Origin: Nocardia sp. | GTDB lineage: Bacteria; Actinomycetota; Actinomycetes; Mycobacteriales; Mycobacteriaceae | DNA length: 61,921 nucleotides | Direction: 5' to 3' | NCBI RefSeq assembly: GCF_025465275.1 | Contig: NZ_JAODNK010000179.1 | Coordinates: forward strand, 1-61,921 | In this document: one piece after another, positions 1 to 8,547 of the stretch | How the letters are laid out: each line of letters opens with the position of its first letter | Position numbering within the stretch: position 1 is the stretch's first letter | Program-made: the position numbers and the translations under genes | Notes under the pieces: model-generated | What the model saw: the letters and a program-made list of their open reading frames with translations, nothing else | What the model was told of the DNA's origin: nothing | Database searches by the model: none

Positions 1-127
1 AACAACGGCCGCAAGATCACCACCTACACCACGAACGAGATCCAAGACGTTCGAGTGCAGGCGACAAAGAACGCTGGTCTGGACCCGAATCAGGGTCTCG
101 TGCAAGGCCCTGTGTACATGCCCGACG
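1..127. repeat. Left copy of 127-bp terminal direct repeat (circular join)
   Basis: Bases 1-127 are identical to 61795-61921. The tape measure reading frame continues exactly across the join, so this is the overlap of a circular assembly and not a biological end. A length of 127 fits a common assembler k-mer size (inference). The unique circle is 61,794 bp. Confidence 0.95.
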
Positions 128-1548
128 GCACAGCACGTGCGGGCGGCGGGCTCGACCTGGATCGGTACGCCGACGGCAAGCTGCCCGATACCGCTGAAAT
201 CAAGCCCGCCACTGAGCGTTTGGTGCAGTGGGCGGAGCCGGAGACCGGCGGCGAGGCGTTCATCCCGCTGTCGCAATCGAAGCGGTCCCGCTCGACCGCG
301 ATCCTGTCCGACGTGGCGAAGCGATTCGGCTACGACCTGTTCCGCTTCGCAGATGGCGGCATGACCGTCGGTGCGATCGGTAAGGACGGGCTGGACGAGG
401 CAACCAAGTACGCCAAGGGCATGAGCGGAACACCCTACGAGCTAGGGGGTTTCAGCCCGAAGGGGATCGATTGCTCGGCCTTCGCCTCGGCTGTCGTCAA
501 CAAGGCCATGGGCTTGGACGCCTACAACTCGCGGATGTCGACGGCGAACGAGGGCGAATGGCTCGCCGGCCTGGGTGCACAGCTCGGCAAGGGCGCAGCT
601 GGAACGCTGCGGCTCGGCTGGACCAACAAGGGGCCCGCTGGCGGCCATACGGCCGGAACCTTCCCCGACGGAACGAATTTCGAGTCCAACGGCACTGACG
701 GCGTCGTTATCGGCGGCAAGGTCGGCGCGGACGACCCAATGTTCACTGACCATGCGTTCTTCGCGCTGGGCGGCGATGCGGGCACCGCGCAGGGCACTCC
801 GTCGAAGCTGACCGGCAAGGACGGCAGTACATCGCCCTCCTCCAGCCCGACCGACAGCGGCACGACTGCTACCGACGGCACCCGCGTGTACGTCACCAAC
901 TGGCCGGATTCGTTGGGCGGCAAGACAGTCGAGCGGACACCGCTGGCCAGTCTCTCCGCGCGGTTCTTCGCCGACGGCTCGGAAAACCATGTCGCGCAGA
1001 TCGCCAAGGGCGGCGACATGCGGGTTTGGGCCGAACCCGAGACCGGCGGCGAGGCATACATCCCGCTGTCGGCCGCCAAGCGGGCACGCTCCACCGACAT
1101 CCTGCGCAAGGTCGCCGACCGGTTCGGGTTGTCCCTGAGCCCGTACGCGAACGGCGGATTCGGTGGCGTGGGTAGCTCAGGAGACGGGGGCGTGCACACC
1201 GGCTCGTGGAGCGTCATCACGCAGGGCGATCAGGGCGATATCCCGCTGTCGACGCCCGGCAAGTCCGGCGGCCTCAACGGCACTGCCCAGGACGCGTATC
1301 GGGCGATCAGCGTCCTGGTCGGTGGCGCGCTCGCGCTGCGGTCCGGCTGGGATGAAGACGGCAAGTTCCAGGGCTTCGACACCAGCAACACGTCCATCCC
1401 CGGATTGGATGGCCAGCTGGAAGAGCTGGGCTCGAAGCTTGACGAGATCGTCGCAGCGGCCCAAAAGCCCACCCCCGTAGAGGTTTCGGTCGATATCGAC
1501 TCCGGGGCGCGTACCGCGAACATCAACATCACCAAGCTGGGGCTCTAG
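1..1548 (+). CDS. Tape measure protein, C-terminal part with NlpC/P60-like peptidase domain
   Basis: This is the C-terminal 515 residues of the tape measure protein whose start lies at 59728 across the circular join. The full length is 1204 residues. From about base 370 to 780 there is a papain-fold NlpC/P60-like module: the GIDCSAFA motif supplies the candidate catalytic Cys and the GGHTAG region a candidate His. Such a domain probably cuts peptidoglycan locally during DNA entry. On each side of it (bases 229 and 1027) is a copy of a WAEPETGGEA-x-IPLS motif followed by a KR-RST-IL--VA-RFG pattern, an internal duplication. The protein ends with a short beta-like tail just before the distal tail gene. 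Tape measure identity follows from length, position and the N-terminal half; the enzyme activity is inferred. Confidence 0.9.
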   Translation, partial: NNGRKITTYTTNEIQDVRVQATKNAGLDPNQGLVQGPVYMPDGTARAGGGLDLDRYADGKLPDTAEIKPATERLVQWAEPETGGEAFIPLSQSKRSRSTAILSDVAKRFGYDLFRFADGGMTVGAIGKDGLDEATKYAKGMSGTPYELGGFSPKGIDCSAFASAVVNKAMGLDAYNSRMSTANEGEWLAGLGAQLGKGAAGTLRLGWTNKGPAGGHTAGTFPDGTNFESNGTDGVVIGGKVGADDPMFTDHAFFALGGDAGTAQGTPSKLTGKDGSTSPSSSPTDSGTTATDGTRVYVTNWPDSLGGKTVERTPLASLSARFFADGSENHVAQIAKGGDMRVWAEPETGGEAYIPLSAAKRARSTDILRKVADRFGLSLSPYANGGFGGVGSSGDGGVHTGSWSVITQGDQGDIPLSTPGKSGGLNGTAQDAYRAISVLVGGALALRSGWDEDGKFQGFDTSNTSIPGLDGQLEELGSKLDEIVAAAQKPTPVEVSVDIDSGARTANINITKLGL

Positions 1549-1581
1549 GGCTCCAGCTTCTTCGTTAGACGGGAAGCTGCA

Positions 1582-2412
1582 ATGGCAGTTCGCTACGAGC
1601 TGCGCGGCGTCGAGTATCCCGGACATCCCCGAACCATCTGGCGATTCGGCGACCCCGAATGCCCGCTCCGCCTCGCCCAGGCTCCCCTGGGCGTGGGCGG
1701 AGCGCCGATGGCTCATGTCCGGCAGGCCAACGCCCGCCAAGCCGGTGCCACCTACCGAGGCACCAACCGAGAAATCAACCCGATCAGCATCACCGTTCGC
1801 GTCGGCCCTGTGAAGCCCGGCGAAGAAGCGTTCGACCTGTGGAGCACATGGCGCGAAAGCCTGGGCGACGGAACCAATCTCGCCGAATGGCACGTGATCA
1901 CACCCGGCGGCGGACTCCGCTGGCAGTACGTGCGGCTGGAGACGGCCATGTCCGATCCGCCGTACGAATTGCTCGACACCGTCGGCTGGTGCACCGAGGA
2001 CGCAGTCCTGGTCTCCGACGAATCCTGGTGGAACGCAGCGCCAGTCAACCCACCGGCCTTCGCTCCCGACCAATTCGCAGGTCGCAGTATCCGCAACGAC
2101 GGCGACGTTCCCACGTGGCCGTTCTGGCGGCTCACCGGCCCCGGCGCGTTCTCGATCGGCCTCGGCACCGAAAAGGTTCTGCTGCCCAAGCTTCAGCCCA
2201 ACGAGGTGTGGACGGTCGAGACCAATCCGGAGTTCCCGCACATCAAAGACTGGACCGGCAAGGACGTGTGGAGCAAGGCAGGCAACGTCGCCTGGTACCA
2301 CAGCGCATCACCGAAAACGACTGTGCCACTGAACATCGAGGGCATCGCCACCACGGCCGATAGCCGCGTAGAGGTGTGGCTTCCGCAGAAGTATCAGCGG
2401 GCCGCCGCATGA
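1582..2412 (+). CDS. Minor tail protein, distal-tail (Dit-like)
   Basis: 276 residues directly after the tape measure gene, the usual place of the distal tail hub protein in siphoviruses. It is rich in Trp, Gly and Pro with alternating beta-like segments and no membrane span. It includes a central region resembling the baseplate-hub fold seen in Dit proteins (inference from position and composition). It starts at ATG 1582 and its stop overlaps the next start as ATGA, so the two tail genes are probably translationally coupled. The Dit ring normally joins the tail tube to the tail tip. Confidence 0.75.
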   Translation: MAVRYELRGVEYPGHPRTIWRFGDPECPLRLAQAPLGVGGAPMAHVRQANARQAGATYRGTNREINPISITVRVGPVKPGEEAFDLWSTWRESLGDGTNLAEWHVITPGGGLRWQYVRLETAMSDPPYELLDTVGWCTEDAVLVSDESWWNAAPVNPPAFAPDQFAGRSIRNDGDVPTWPFWRLTGPGAFSIGLGTEKVLLPKLQPNEVWTVETNPEFPHIKDWTGKDVWSKAGNVAWYHSASPKTTVPLNIEGIATTADSRVEVWLPQKYQRAAA

Positions 2413-3989
2413 GCGCCCCCGCGTACGCCCCGACCTACGCCCCGCCCAATCCGCTCTGGCGGCCCAACACCAAGACGCCACCCGCATTCGACATCACCGT
2501 CTTCAATCAGGACTACACCCAGTCCCGCCCGCTCGGCCCGTACGTCAAGGCCCGGTTCGGCTGGTTCTGGAATGTGCCTGGCACCGGCACAATTCAGGTC
2601 CGCGCGGATCACCCGCTCGCGGCCCGGCTGATGCAGTGCAAGCGCGACGTCGTGCCGATCCGCACCTACTACAACGGGATCCCCTGGGACGGCCGCGTGA
2701 TGTCCGCGACCATCGCGGGCAAGCCTGGCGAAGAGATCGTCACTGCAACTTGCGTTTCCAACCTGTACTGGCTGCTCACGATCCTCGCGTGGGTTAATCC
2801 CCTGTTCCCGCCAGAGGTCCAGGTCGGTTTGACCGGCAAGCAGGACATCATGTTCGGCCCGGCCGACTTCGTGTTCAAGTACTTCCTCGCGAAGAACGTC
2901 ATCCGGTTGCAGAAGCCGGTCTACATGAAGCTGCCGATCCGGTATGACATCCCCGAGTTGCCGCAGCTCAAAGACCTCAAGTCCCTCGATGACATCCTTA
3001 AGGCAATCGACGACCTGACCGCCGAACTGGTCATCATCTCGGCCCGGTTTACCCAGCTCGACGAGCTGTACAAGACCACAGTCGATTCCGCGGATCTGGG
3101 TCTGTCGTGCACCCTGTGGACGCCGAAGGACGGCCCCTCGCCGTGGGTGTTCAACACCGACACCCTGGCCCGGCTGCAGAACGTCTTGGACCTGTCCGGC
3201 GACAACTTCTTCTGGTTCTTGAACCCCGGCAACATCCTCGGTCTGGCGGACCCGGACCAGTGGGGCAAGGCGCAGAAGGCCGGATACGTCTTCGATACCC
3301 ACAAGAAGCGTGACCGCCGCTGGATGCAGTGGCGCACCGACTCCGGCCACATCACCAACTACACGCGCGGTGTCAGCCACCCCAAGGCGCACTCCGCGAT
3401 CGTCGGTGGCAAGGCACCGGAGTTCGTGAACCAGGTGGTCGAGTGGGCCGCCAACGCGGCGATCAAGGCACTGCTGAACTGGCTGCTGCCCGGCGCATCG
3501 CTCGGAGACATCCTCGTCGGAGACCTCTTCGACGACATCTTCTTTGCCTACCAAAAGTTCGATGACCACCAGCTGAAGGCCGATCTCGGCCCGCACGCTT
3601 TCGGTGAGATCTTCGTGGACAACACCTCCGCCTACTCGCTCGACGGCCTCGCTGTCGGCATGGCCGGACTGAAGGCGGCAGGCGGCGGCGAGTCGCTGAA
3701 GCTGGAAGTCCAGGCCGGCGGAATCGACGGGCGCAGCTTCTCATTCGGCGAGGACGACGGCTCCGGCCGCCGCTTCAAGGTCGGCGACATCATGACCTTC
3801 TACGACCGGGGCACGGTCATCGAGGACTACATCTCCGCTGTCGAGGTCGAGGACTCCCGAGACGACAAGTGCACCGAGTTCATCACCATCGGCGACGACG
3901 GCGAAGTCAAAGACGCCTGGGAAAAGCTCATCGACCGCATGAAGGGCTTCGCCGGTCTCTCGCGCGCCATCGCCAACGGCACGGGCTAA
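2409..3989 (+). CDS. Minor tail protein, tail-associated hub (ReqiPepy6 Gp37-like)
   Basis: 526 residues from ATG 2409, chosen because it overlaps the previous stop as ATGA; an upstream GTG at 2376 in the same frame is less likely. Position after the Dit-like gene, plus the N-terminal FDITVFNQDY and R-x-F-G-WFWNVPGTG patterns, resemble the siphovirus Gp37-like/Tal family of actinophages. That family forms the tail tip and carries an internal connector-like fold. The central part contains hydrophobic stretches and a YKTTVDSADLG segment. No peptidase motif is visible, so wall-degrading activity probably resides in the tape measure protein instead. Family naming is from recognition, not search. 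Confidence 0.7.
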   Translation: MSAPAYAPTYAPPNPLWRPNTKTPPAFDITVFNQDYTQSRPLGPYVKARFGWFWNVPGTGTIQVRADHPLAARLMQCKRDVVPIRTYYNGIPWDGRVMSATIAGKPGEEIVTATCVSNLYWLLTILAWVNPLFPPEVQVGLTGKQDIMFGPADFVFKYFLAKNVIRLQKPVYMKLPIRYDIPELPQLKDLKSLDDILKAIDDLTAELVIISARFTQLDELYKTTVDSADLGLSCTLWTPKDGPSPWVFNTDTLARLQNVLDLSGDNFFWFLNPGNILGLADPDQWGKAQKAGYVFDTHKKRDRRWMQWRTDSGHITNYTRGVSHPKAHSAIVGGKAPEFVNQVVEWAANAAIKALLNWLLPGASLGDILVGDLFDDIFFAYQKFDDHQLKADLGPHAFGEIFVDNTSAYSLDGLAVGMAGLKAAGGGESLKLEVQAGGIDGRSFSFGEDDGSGRRFKVGDIMTFYDRGTVIEDYISAVEVEDSRDDKCTEFITIGDDGEVKDAWEKLIDRMKGFAGLSRAIANGTG

Positions 3990-4018
3990 TTCCGACTACC
4001 AACCAAGGGAGGCCCGAT

Positions 4019-4843
4019 ATGGGCTGGAAGGGCGACCCTGTCTGGCTCGCAGACGTTCTGCGGGACGAGGGTCTGAATGTTGTTGAAGCGCCGGGGTGGC
4101 GAGACAGGGGACACGGCGACTTCCGGGAAATCTGGGGAATCGTCTGCCATCACACCGGCGGCTCCCGCACCCCAGCGAGCGAAATCATGTACGGGACAGC
4201 GGCTCTGGAAGGTCCGCTGTCGCAAATCCATCTGGCGCAGGACGGTACCGCGACTGTGTGTGCGGTCGGCGTCGCCTGGCACGCCGGTTATGGCGTGTAT
4301 CCGGGTCTGCCGGAGGACAACGCGAATTGGTACACGATCGGCATCGAGGCCGCCAACAGCGGGCAAGAGGGCTGGGGTGACGCCCAGTACTGGGCTTACG
4401 TGAAGGTGTGTGCCGCGATCTGCCGAAAGCTCGGCTACGGCGCGAATCATGTTATCGCGCACAAGGAATGGGCTGGCATCGAGAACCCGCTTGGCATCAA
4501 CAAGCAGGGCAAGCCGGACCCCGGCCGCATGGATATGGACCGCTTCCGCGCCGACGTCCAGGCGCAAATCGAGAACCGAAAGGGAGGCTTCCTCATGGCA
4601 CTGTCCGAGGAGAAGCAAAACCAGCTGTACAACCTCGTCACCAAGGAACTGGGCTACCGCTTCCAGTCCCGCTACAAGGACGAGCTGGGCCGCCAGTCCG
4701 ACTACCGCGATTCGCTGGTCGGCTTTGTCCTCGAAACCGACAGGAAGGTCGAGTCTTTCGACCGCTGGCGGCGCGAGAAGGACGAACGAGACAAGGCCCT
4801 CGACGCCAAGCTCGACGCCATTCTCGCCAAGCTCGCCGCCTGA
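4019..4843 (+). CDS. Endolysin, N-acetylmuramoyl-L-alanine amidase with internal start
   Basis: 274 residues, ATG 4019 preceded by AAGGGAGG at 4004-4011. Residues about 35-165 form an amidase_2/PGRP fold. Candidate zinc ligands are the His residues in CHHTGG and VIAHKEW, with the GIEAANSG and WHAGYG motifs in between. The enzyme cuts the amide bond between muramic acid and the stem peptide at lysis. The last 82 residues are charged and helical (LSEEKQNQLYN onward), unlike a usual wall-binding domain. An in-frame ATG at 4595 has its own strong Shine-Dalgarno AAAGGGAGG (4579-4587), so the C-terminal part may also be made separately. The gene is followed at 28 bp by the holin. Confidence 0.88.
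   Translation: MGWKGDPVWLADVLRDEGLNVVEAPGWRDRGHGDFREIWGIVCHHTGGSRTPASEIMYGTAALEGPLSQIHLAQDGTATVCAVGVAWHAGYGVYPGLPEDNANWYTIGIEAANSGQEGWGDAQYWAYVKVCAAICRKLGYGANHVIAHKEWAGIENPLGINKQGKPDPGRMDMDRFRADVQAQIENRKGGFLMALSEEKQNQLYNLVTKELGYRFQSRYKDELGRQSDYRDSLVGFVLETDRKVESFDRWRREKDERDKALDAKLDAILAKLAA
4579..4597 (+). promoter_or_regulatory. Internal ribosome binding site and start inside the endolysin
   Basis: AAAGGGAGG at 4579-4587, a 7-base spacer and in-frame ATG 4595-4597. It matches the gene's own ribosome site (AAGGGAGG, 7-base spacer before 4019). It would give an 82-residue C-terminal product, as described for some Clostridium and Enterococcus phage endolysins that assemble full-length and C-terminal subunits. 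Confidence 0.6.
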
Positions 4844-4870
4844 TCTACCCATCCACGAAGGAGGCCCCAC

Positions 4871-5128
4871 ATGGGTGACCACTCCCTGCCCGCACCGTCA
4901 CAGACCGCGTACCCGTGGCGCGCCACCGTGCGCACCGTATTCCAGGTCGTTCTCGCCCTGGCCACGCTGCTCCCCATCGTCGTGCTCACCGGCGGTATCC
5001 CCGCCACCGGCGCGATAGCGGTCGTCTTGGCCGCGTGCGCGGGCATCACCCGCGTAATGGCGCTCCCCGCTGTTAACGAGCTGCTGGCCCGCTTCGCTCC
5101 GTGGCTGCTCGCAGAGCCGCCGGCCTGA
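4871..5128 (+). CDS. Holin
   Basis: 85 residues, ATG 4871 with GAAGGAGG upstream (4857-4864). Two hydrophobic segments (about residues 20-42 and 46-66) are joined by a short Pro/Gly turn, with a charged N-terminus and a hydrophobic C-terminal stretch. This is the usual form of a small two-span holin. Its place directly after the endolysin supports a role in membrane permeabilisation and timing of lysis. Confidence 0.75.
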   Translation: MGDHSLPAPSQTAYPWRATVRTVFQVVLALATLLPIVVLTGGIPATGAIAVVLAACAGITRVMALPAVNELLARFAPWLLAEPPA

Positions 5129-5146
5129 TCCACAACCGACCCAGCC

Positions 5147-5186
5147 GCGGAGGCCGCCCCCTGATTTTTCGGGAGGCGGCCTCCGC
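5147..5186 (+). terminator. Stem-loop after holin
   Basis: Perfect 12-bp inverted repeat GCGGAGGCCGCC (5147-5158) and GGCGGCCTCCGC (5175-5186) around a 16-base loop containing TTTTT. No U-run follows the stem, so it is either a Rho-independent terminator of the tail-less actinobacterial kind or an attenuator between holin and the next gene. Confidence 0.6.
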
Positions 5187-5213
5187 CGTGTTCGCCCCTC
5201 CACGGAGTCAACG

Positions 5214-5609
5214 GTGTCCCTCACCCCCTACATCAACGACATGCTGACCCTCCTCGGCGTGCTGGCGGGCGCATTCGGCCTATGGCACGCCACGCGGCAT
5301 AAGACCAGGGTCGAGGCCCGAAATGCGAAGGCCGACGACGACATCGAGCGTGAACGACTCGACGGCGAACGGCTGAAGATGCTGCTCGACGCGCAGCGCG
5401 CCGACTTCGAATCCATCGTCAAGCCGCTCCGCGACGACGTCGACAGCCTGCGCCGGGAAGTGCGTGAGCTGCACGACGTCATCGACGCACTGCGCGCCCG
5501 CTACCGCCTGGCCGTCGACTACGTCCGCGAGCTCCTCTCTTGGGCACGCCGCCAGCCCGCCGCCGAAACAGCACCCATCCCACCGCAGCTCATCGCCGAC
5601 GAGGTGTAG
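5214..5609 (+). CDS. Membrane-anchored coiled-coil protein, lysis cassette
   Basis: 131 residues from GTG 5214 (start inferred from the single membrane segment at residues 9-25). After that segment there is a long charged helix with regular heptads (about residues 35-105), then a Pro/Ala-rich tail. Its place after endolysin and holin suggests a lysis role, such as a spanin-like or LysZ-like envelope protein or a second holin component. No catalytic motif is seen and no lysin B-type esterase (G-x-S-x-G) occurs in the cassette. Confidence 0.55.
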   Translation: MSLTPYINDMLTLLGVLAGAFGLWHATRHKTRVEARNAKADDDIERERLDGERLKMLLDAQRADFESIVKPLRDDVDSLRREVRELHDVIDALRARYRLAVDYVRELLSWARRQPAAETAPIPPQLIADEV

Positions 5610-5612
5610 CCA

Positions 5613-7064
5613 ATGAAGCGACTCATCCCGCCGCCCGAGGTCATGCCGATCTTTGGTGGCTTCGTCGACACGTTCCTCAAGAGCCTGTTCGGCATCACCT
5701 CCGCGCACGGCTCAGCCATCGCCCAGCTCGAATCTCGCCTCGCCACCGGTGCGTCCTACGTGGACAACTTCAACCGCAAAGAGTCGAACATGCTGGGCAA
5801 CGGCTGGATTCAGGGCGGCAGCGGCCAGGGCCTCGGCGTCATCGACTTCGCCGCTCGCCTCGACAACCACGGCATCTCGCCCGGTATCCGCTACGCCATC
5901 TGCCCGCAGCTGATGAGCGAGGACAACCACTCAGTTGCCTCGATCGTCAATCCCGCCGGAGTGATGGACGGGTGCCCCACAGCGCTTTTCGTGCGCGCCA
6001 ACGCCGATCTCACCGAGTTCGTGTACGTCAATATCTGGAAGCGTTCGATCCAGCTCGGGCGCGGTACACGCAGTGGCGACACCTGGAAGTTCAACGACTG
6101 GAAGACCTACGCCAAGGGTGTGCAGGAATCCGACACAGTCGAGCTGGTCGCCGAAGGCACGACCTATCGGGTGATCGTCAACCGCACCAGCGTGATTGAG
6201 CACACCGACACCACCGGCTACCCGATCGATGCCACACACCGCACCGTCGGCTTCTCCTCGGAGACCCGTTTCCAGGGCATCATCCCCAACTACTCATGGG
6301 GCCTGGCCAGCTTCGTAGCCCGCTCGGGCATGGGCCATCTGTCCACCGCCCAGGCCGCCGCCAGCGAGGCGCAGGTGACTGCTCGCAGCGCCCAGACCGT
6401 CGCGACATACGCGCAGACGACCGCGAACGGCAAACCGAACTTCAGCGACATCCCTACCAATATCCCGCTGTGGCAAAACATTAACGCGGTCGATGACCCC
6501 ACCTTCCCCATGTCGCAGCTGGTGATGTGGACCTCGGTGTCAGGAGGCTACAACGCGCCCGCCACCGGCGACGAGGCCAGGGAACCGGACTACACACCCC
6601 GGACCCGATTCCTGGAACTGGGATTCATCCGAGCTACCCGAGACCGCAGCTACAGCACGGTCGGCATGATCACGGGCCGTGGCGGCTGGGGATTCGACCC
6701 GCAGTCGTTCACTGTCGCCGTGTTCAAGATGGACCCGGGAAACGGGAACCTGTCGAAGATCTGGGACAGCGGTGACGTCAAGAGCCAAATCACCACCTCG
6801 GGAACGCAATTCCGGCTGACGATGCCAACGATCAAGGCGAAGCAAGGCGACGTCTTCGTTGTCGGCGTGCTCCAGATCTCGCCGATGCCCGGCACGTCGA
6901 ATCGTCCGCTCGCCTGCGTGCACCAGAGTCAGCCAGCCCAGCCAGCGGGCGTGTTCCCCCGCAACATCTACGGCTACGTCAAGGACCTGGACACCATCCC
7001 GGACTTCATCAGAGCCTCCGATATCCAACAGGGCATATGGATTCCGTGGTTCGTCCTCGGGTAG
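5613..7064 (+). CDS. Minor tail protein with jelly-roll-like domain
   Basis: 483 residues from ATG 5613, four bases after the previous stop. The N-terminus has a short PIFGGFVDTFLKSLFG amphipathic segment. Residues about 48-230 (VDNFNRKESNMLGNGWIQG onward) look like a concanavalin/LamG-type beta sandwich common in minor tail proteins of actinophages. A short Ala-rich linker (SEAQVTARSAQTVATYAQTT) separates it from a second beta-rich C-terminal domain. Probably a tail-tip or host-binding component. No enzymatic motif was recognised. Confidence 0.7.
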   Translation: MKRLIPPPEVMPIFGGFVDTFLKSLFGITSAHGSAIAQLESRLATGASYVDNFNRKESNMLGNGWIQGGSGQGLGVIDFAARLDNHGISPGIRYAICPQLMSEDNHSVASIVNPAGVMDGCPTALFVRANADLTEFVYVNIWKRSIQLGRGTRSGDTWKFNDWKTYAKGVQESDTVELVAEGTTYRVIVNRTSVIEHTDTTGYPIDATHRTVGFSSETRFQGIIPNYSWGLASFVARSGMGHLSTAQAAASEAQVTARSAQTVATYAQTTANGKPNFSDIPTNIPLWQNINAVDDPTFPMSQLVMWTSVSGGYNAPATGDEAREPDYTPRTRFLELGFIRATRDRSYSTVGMITGRGGWGFDPQSFTVAVFKMDPGNGNLSKIWDSGDVKSQITTSGTQFRLTMPTIKAKQGDVFVVGVLQISPMPGTSNRPLACVHQSQPAQPAGVFPRNIYGYVKDLDTIPDFIRASDIQQGIWIPWFVLG

Positions 7065-7113
7065 CGCCTCAAGTGCATTCCACGTTCACCCCCGAAGCAA
7101 GAAGGAGGTCCCG

Positions 7114-8544
7114 GTGACCGTCCTGTTCGACCATTTCAGTGACCTGGGGGACGGGCCTGTCGAAGGCATCTGCGAGATATGGCGGCCCGCCCTGAGCCAG
7201 GACGTAGACCAGGAAGGCGTAACCACACCGAACCGAGTCAGCGTCGCCATCGTTGCCGGAAGCCTCACCACCCCCGACCTCGACCCTGGCCCTGCCAAGG
7301 TGATGCTGCGGCTCGGTGGCTGGACTCGCCCGCAGGACATCATCATTCCGCCGTCGGCGACTCCGGTCCGTCTGTCGCCGCTGTTCGGTCAGTTCGAGGA
7401 GCAGCCGCCCGCCGTCGTGTCCGAGGCGTGGCGCGCCGCGACCGCTGCCCGCGTCGCCCGTGATGAGGCAGTGCTCGCGGCCGATGGCGTGCGCGACATC
7501 TCCAAGGACGCCGCCCAAGTCGCCGCAGACAAGGCGACCACTGTCGCAGCGCGTGATGTGACTGTCACGGCGCGTGACGCTGCGGTCGCGGCACGCGTCG
7601 CAGCTGACGCGTCACGCGACACCGCGACGCAGAAGGCAGGTGCGGCAGCGACGAATGCCGCTGGCGCCGCTGGCGATCGGGCAGCCGCGGAAACCGCCAA
7701 GACCGATGCTGTGGCCGCGCGTGATGTCGCAGTGAACGCGCGCGATGTCGCGTCGGCGAAGGCGAACGACGCGGCGAAGTCTGCGGTCGACGCAGCGAAG
7801 TCGGCGCAGGACGCGGCGAACGCTGGCGGCGTGCCTTCCAGCCGCACCGTGACCGCAGCCGGCGGATTGACCGGCGGGGGTGACCTCAGTGTCGACCGCA
7901 CCGTGTCCATCGCAGCGAACGGCGTCACCAACTCCCACATCGCCGATGGCGCACTGTCGCAGGCCAAGTTTGCGGCATCGGGCGCGATCAGCGATGCGAT
8001 CAACGCTCGCGAGCTGACCGTGAAGAAGGGTGCCGCGAACGGGTACGCCTCGCTCGACCCAACCGGCAAGGTCCCCGCGACGCAGCTGCCGTCGTACGTC
8101 GATGACGTACTCGAATTCGCCAGCACGGCAGCATTCCCCGGCACGGGCGAGCCCGGCAAGATCTACATCGCCATCGACTCGAACAAGGTGTACCGGTGGG
8201 GCGGCTCGTCCTACACCGAGATCTCGCCGTCTCCCGGATCCACTGACGCAGTGCCCGAGGGCTCGACGAACCGCTACTTCACTGACGCACGCGTCGCGTC
8301 GGCCGTCGCGTCACTGTTCGGTTCGACCGCCGGTTCGGTGACGCAGGGCAACGATCCGCGCCTGTCGGATGCCCGCGCACCGAAGGCACACGCGCACACC
8401 ATCTCCGACGTGACCGGTCTACAAGCGGCCTTGCTGACGATCGGCACGACGTCCACGACGGCGCTACGCGGCGACGCCATCCAGGTTGTCGCGTCACTTC
8501 CCAGCACACCGATTGCCGGTGTCCTGTACTGCATCCCGGAGTAG
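7114..8544 (+). CDS. Tail fibre / minor tail protein with Ala-rich shaft
   Basis: 476 residues from GTG 7114, set by the strong AAGGAGG at 7103-7109. The N-terminal about 95 residues are globular. From about 100 to 235 is a long Ala-rich helical shaft made of irregular repeats around AARD and AAD, expected to form a trimeric coiled coil. The C-terminal part carries a widespread fibre motif (VDDVLEFASTAAFPGTGEPG then KIYIAIDSNKVYRWGGSSY) and an ITQGNDPRLSDAR-like segment seen in many phage fibres. Likely a host-recognition fibre. The Ala-rich shaft would be prone to recombination. Confidence 0.78.
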   Translation: MTVLFDHFSDLGDGPVEGICEIWRPALSQDVDQEGVTTPNRVSVAIVAGSLTTPDLDPGPAKVMLRLGGWTRPQDIIIPPSATPVRLSPLFGQFEEQPPAVVSEAWRAATAARVARDEAVLAADGVRDISKDAAQVAADKATTVAARDVTVTARDAAVAARVAADASRDTATQKAGAAATNAAGAAGDRAAAETAKTDAVAARDVAVNARDVASAKANDAAKSAVDAAKSAQDAANAGGVPSSRTVTAAGGLTGGGDLSVDRTVSIAANGVTNSHIADGALSQAKFAASGAISDAINARELTVKKGAANGYASLDPTGKVPATQLPSYVDDVLEFASTAAFPGTGEPGKIYIAIDSNKVYRWGGSSYTEISPSPGSTDAVPEGSTNRYFTDARVASAVASLFGSTAGSVTQGNDPRLSDARAPKAHAHTISDVTGLQAALLTIGTTSTTALRGDAIQVVASLPSTPIAGVLYCIPE

Positions 8545-8547
8545 CCC

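Noticed and set aside
1177..3596. Long minus-strand open frames (374 and 400 residues) under the tail genes
   Set aside because: They are antisense to well-supported tail genes with overlapping start-stop coupling. Their compositions are typical of GC-rich shadow frames and they have no ribosome sites.
7389..8159. Minus-strand frame of 256 residues opposite the Ala-rich fibre shaft
   Set aside because: It mirrors the repeat composition of the fibre gene and has no independent motif or context.
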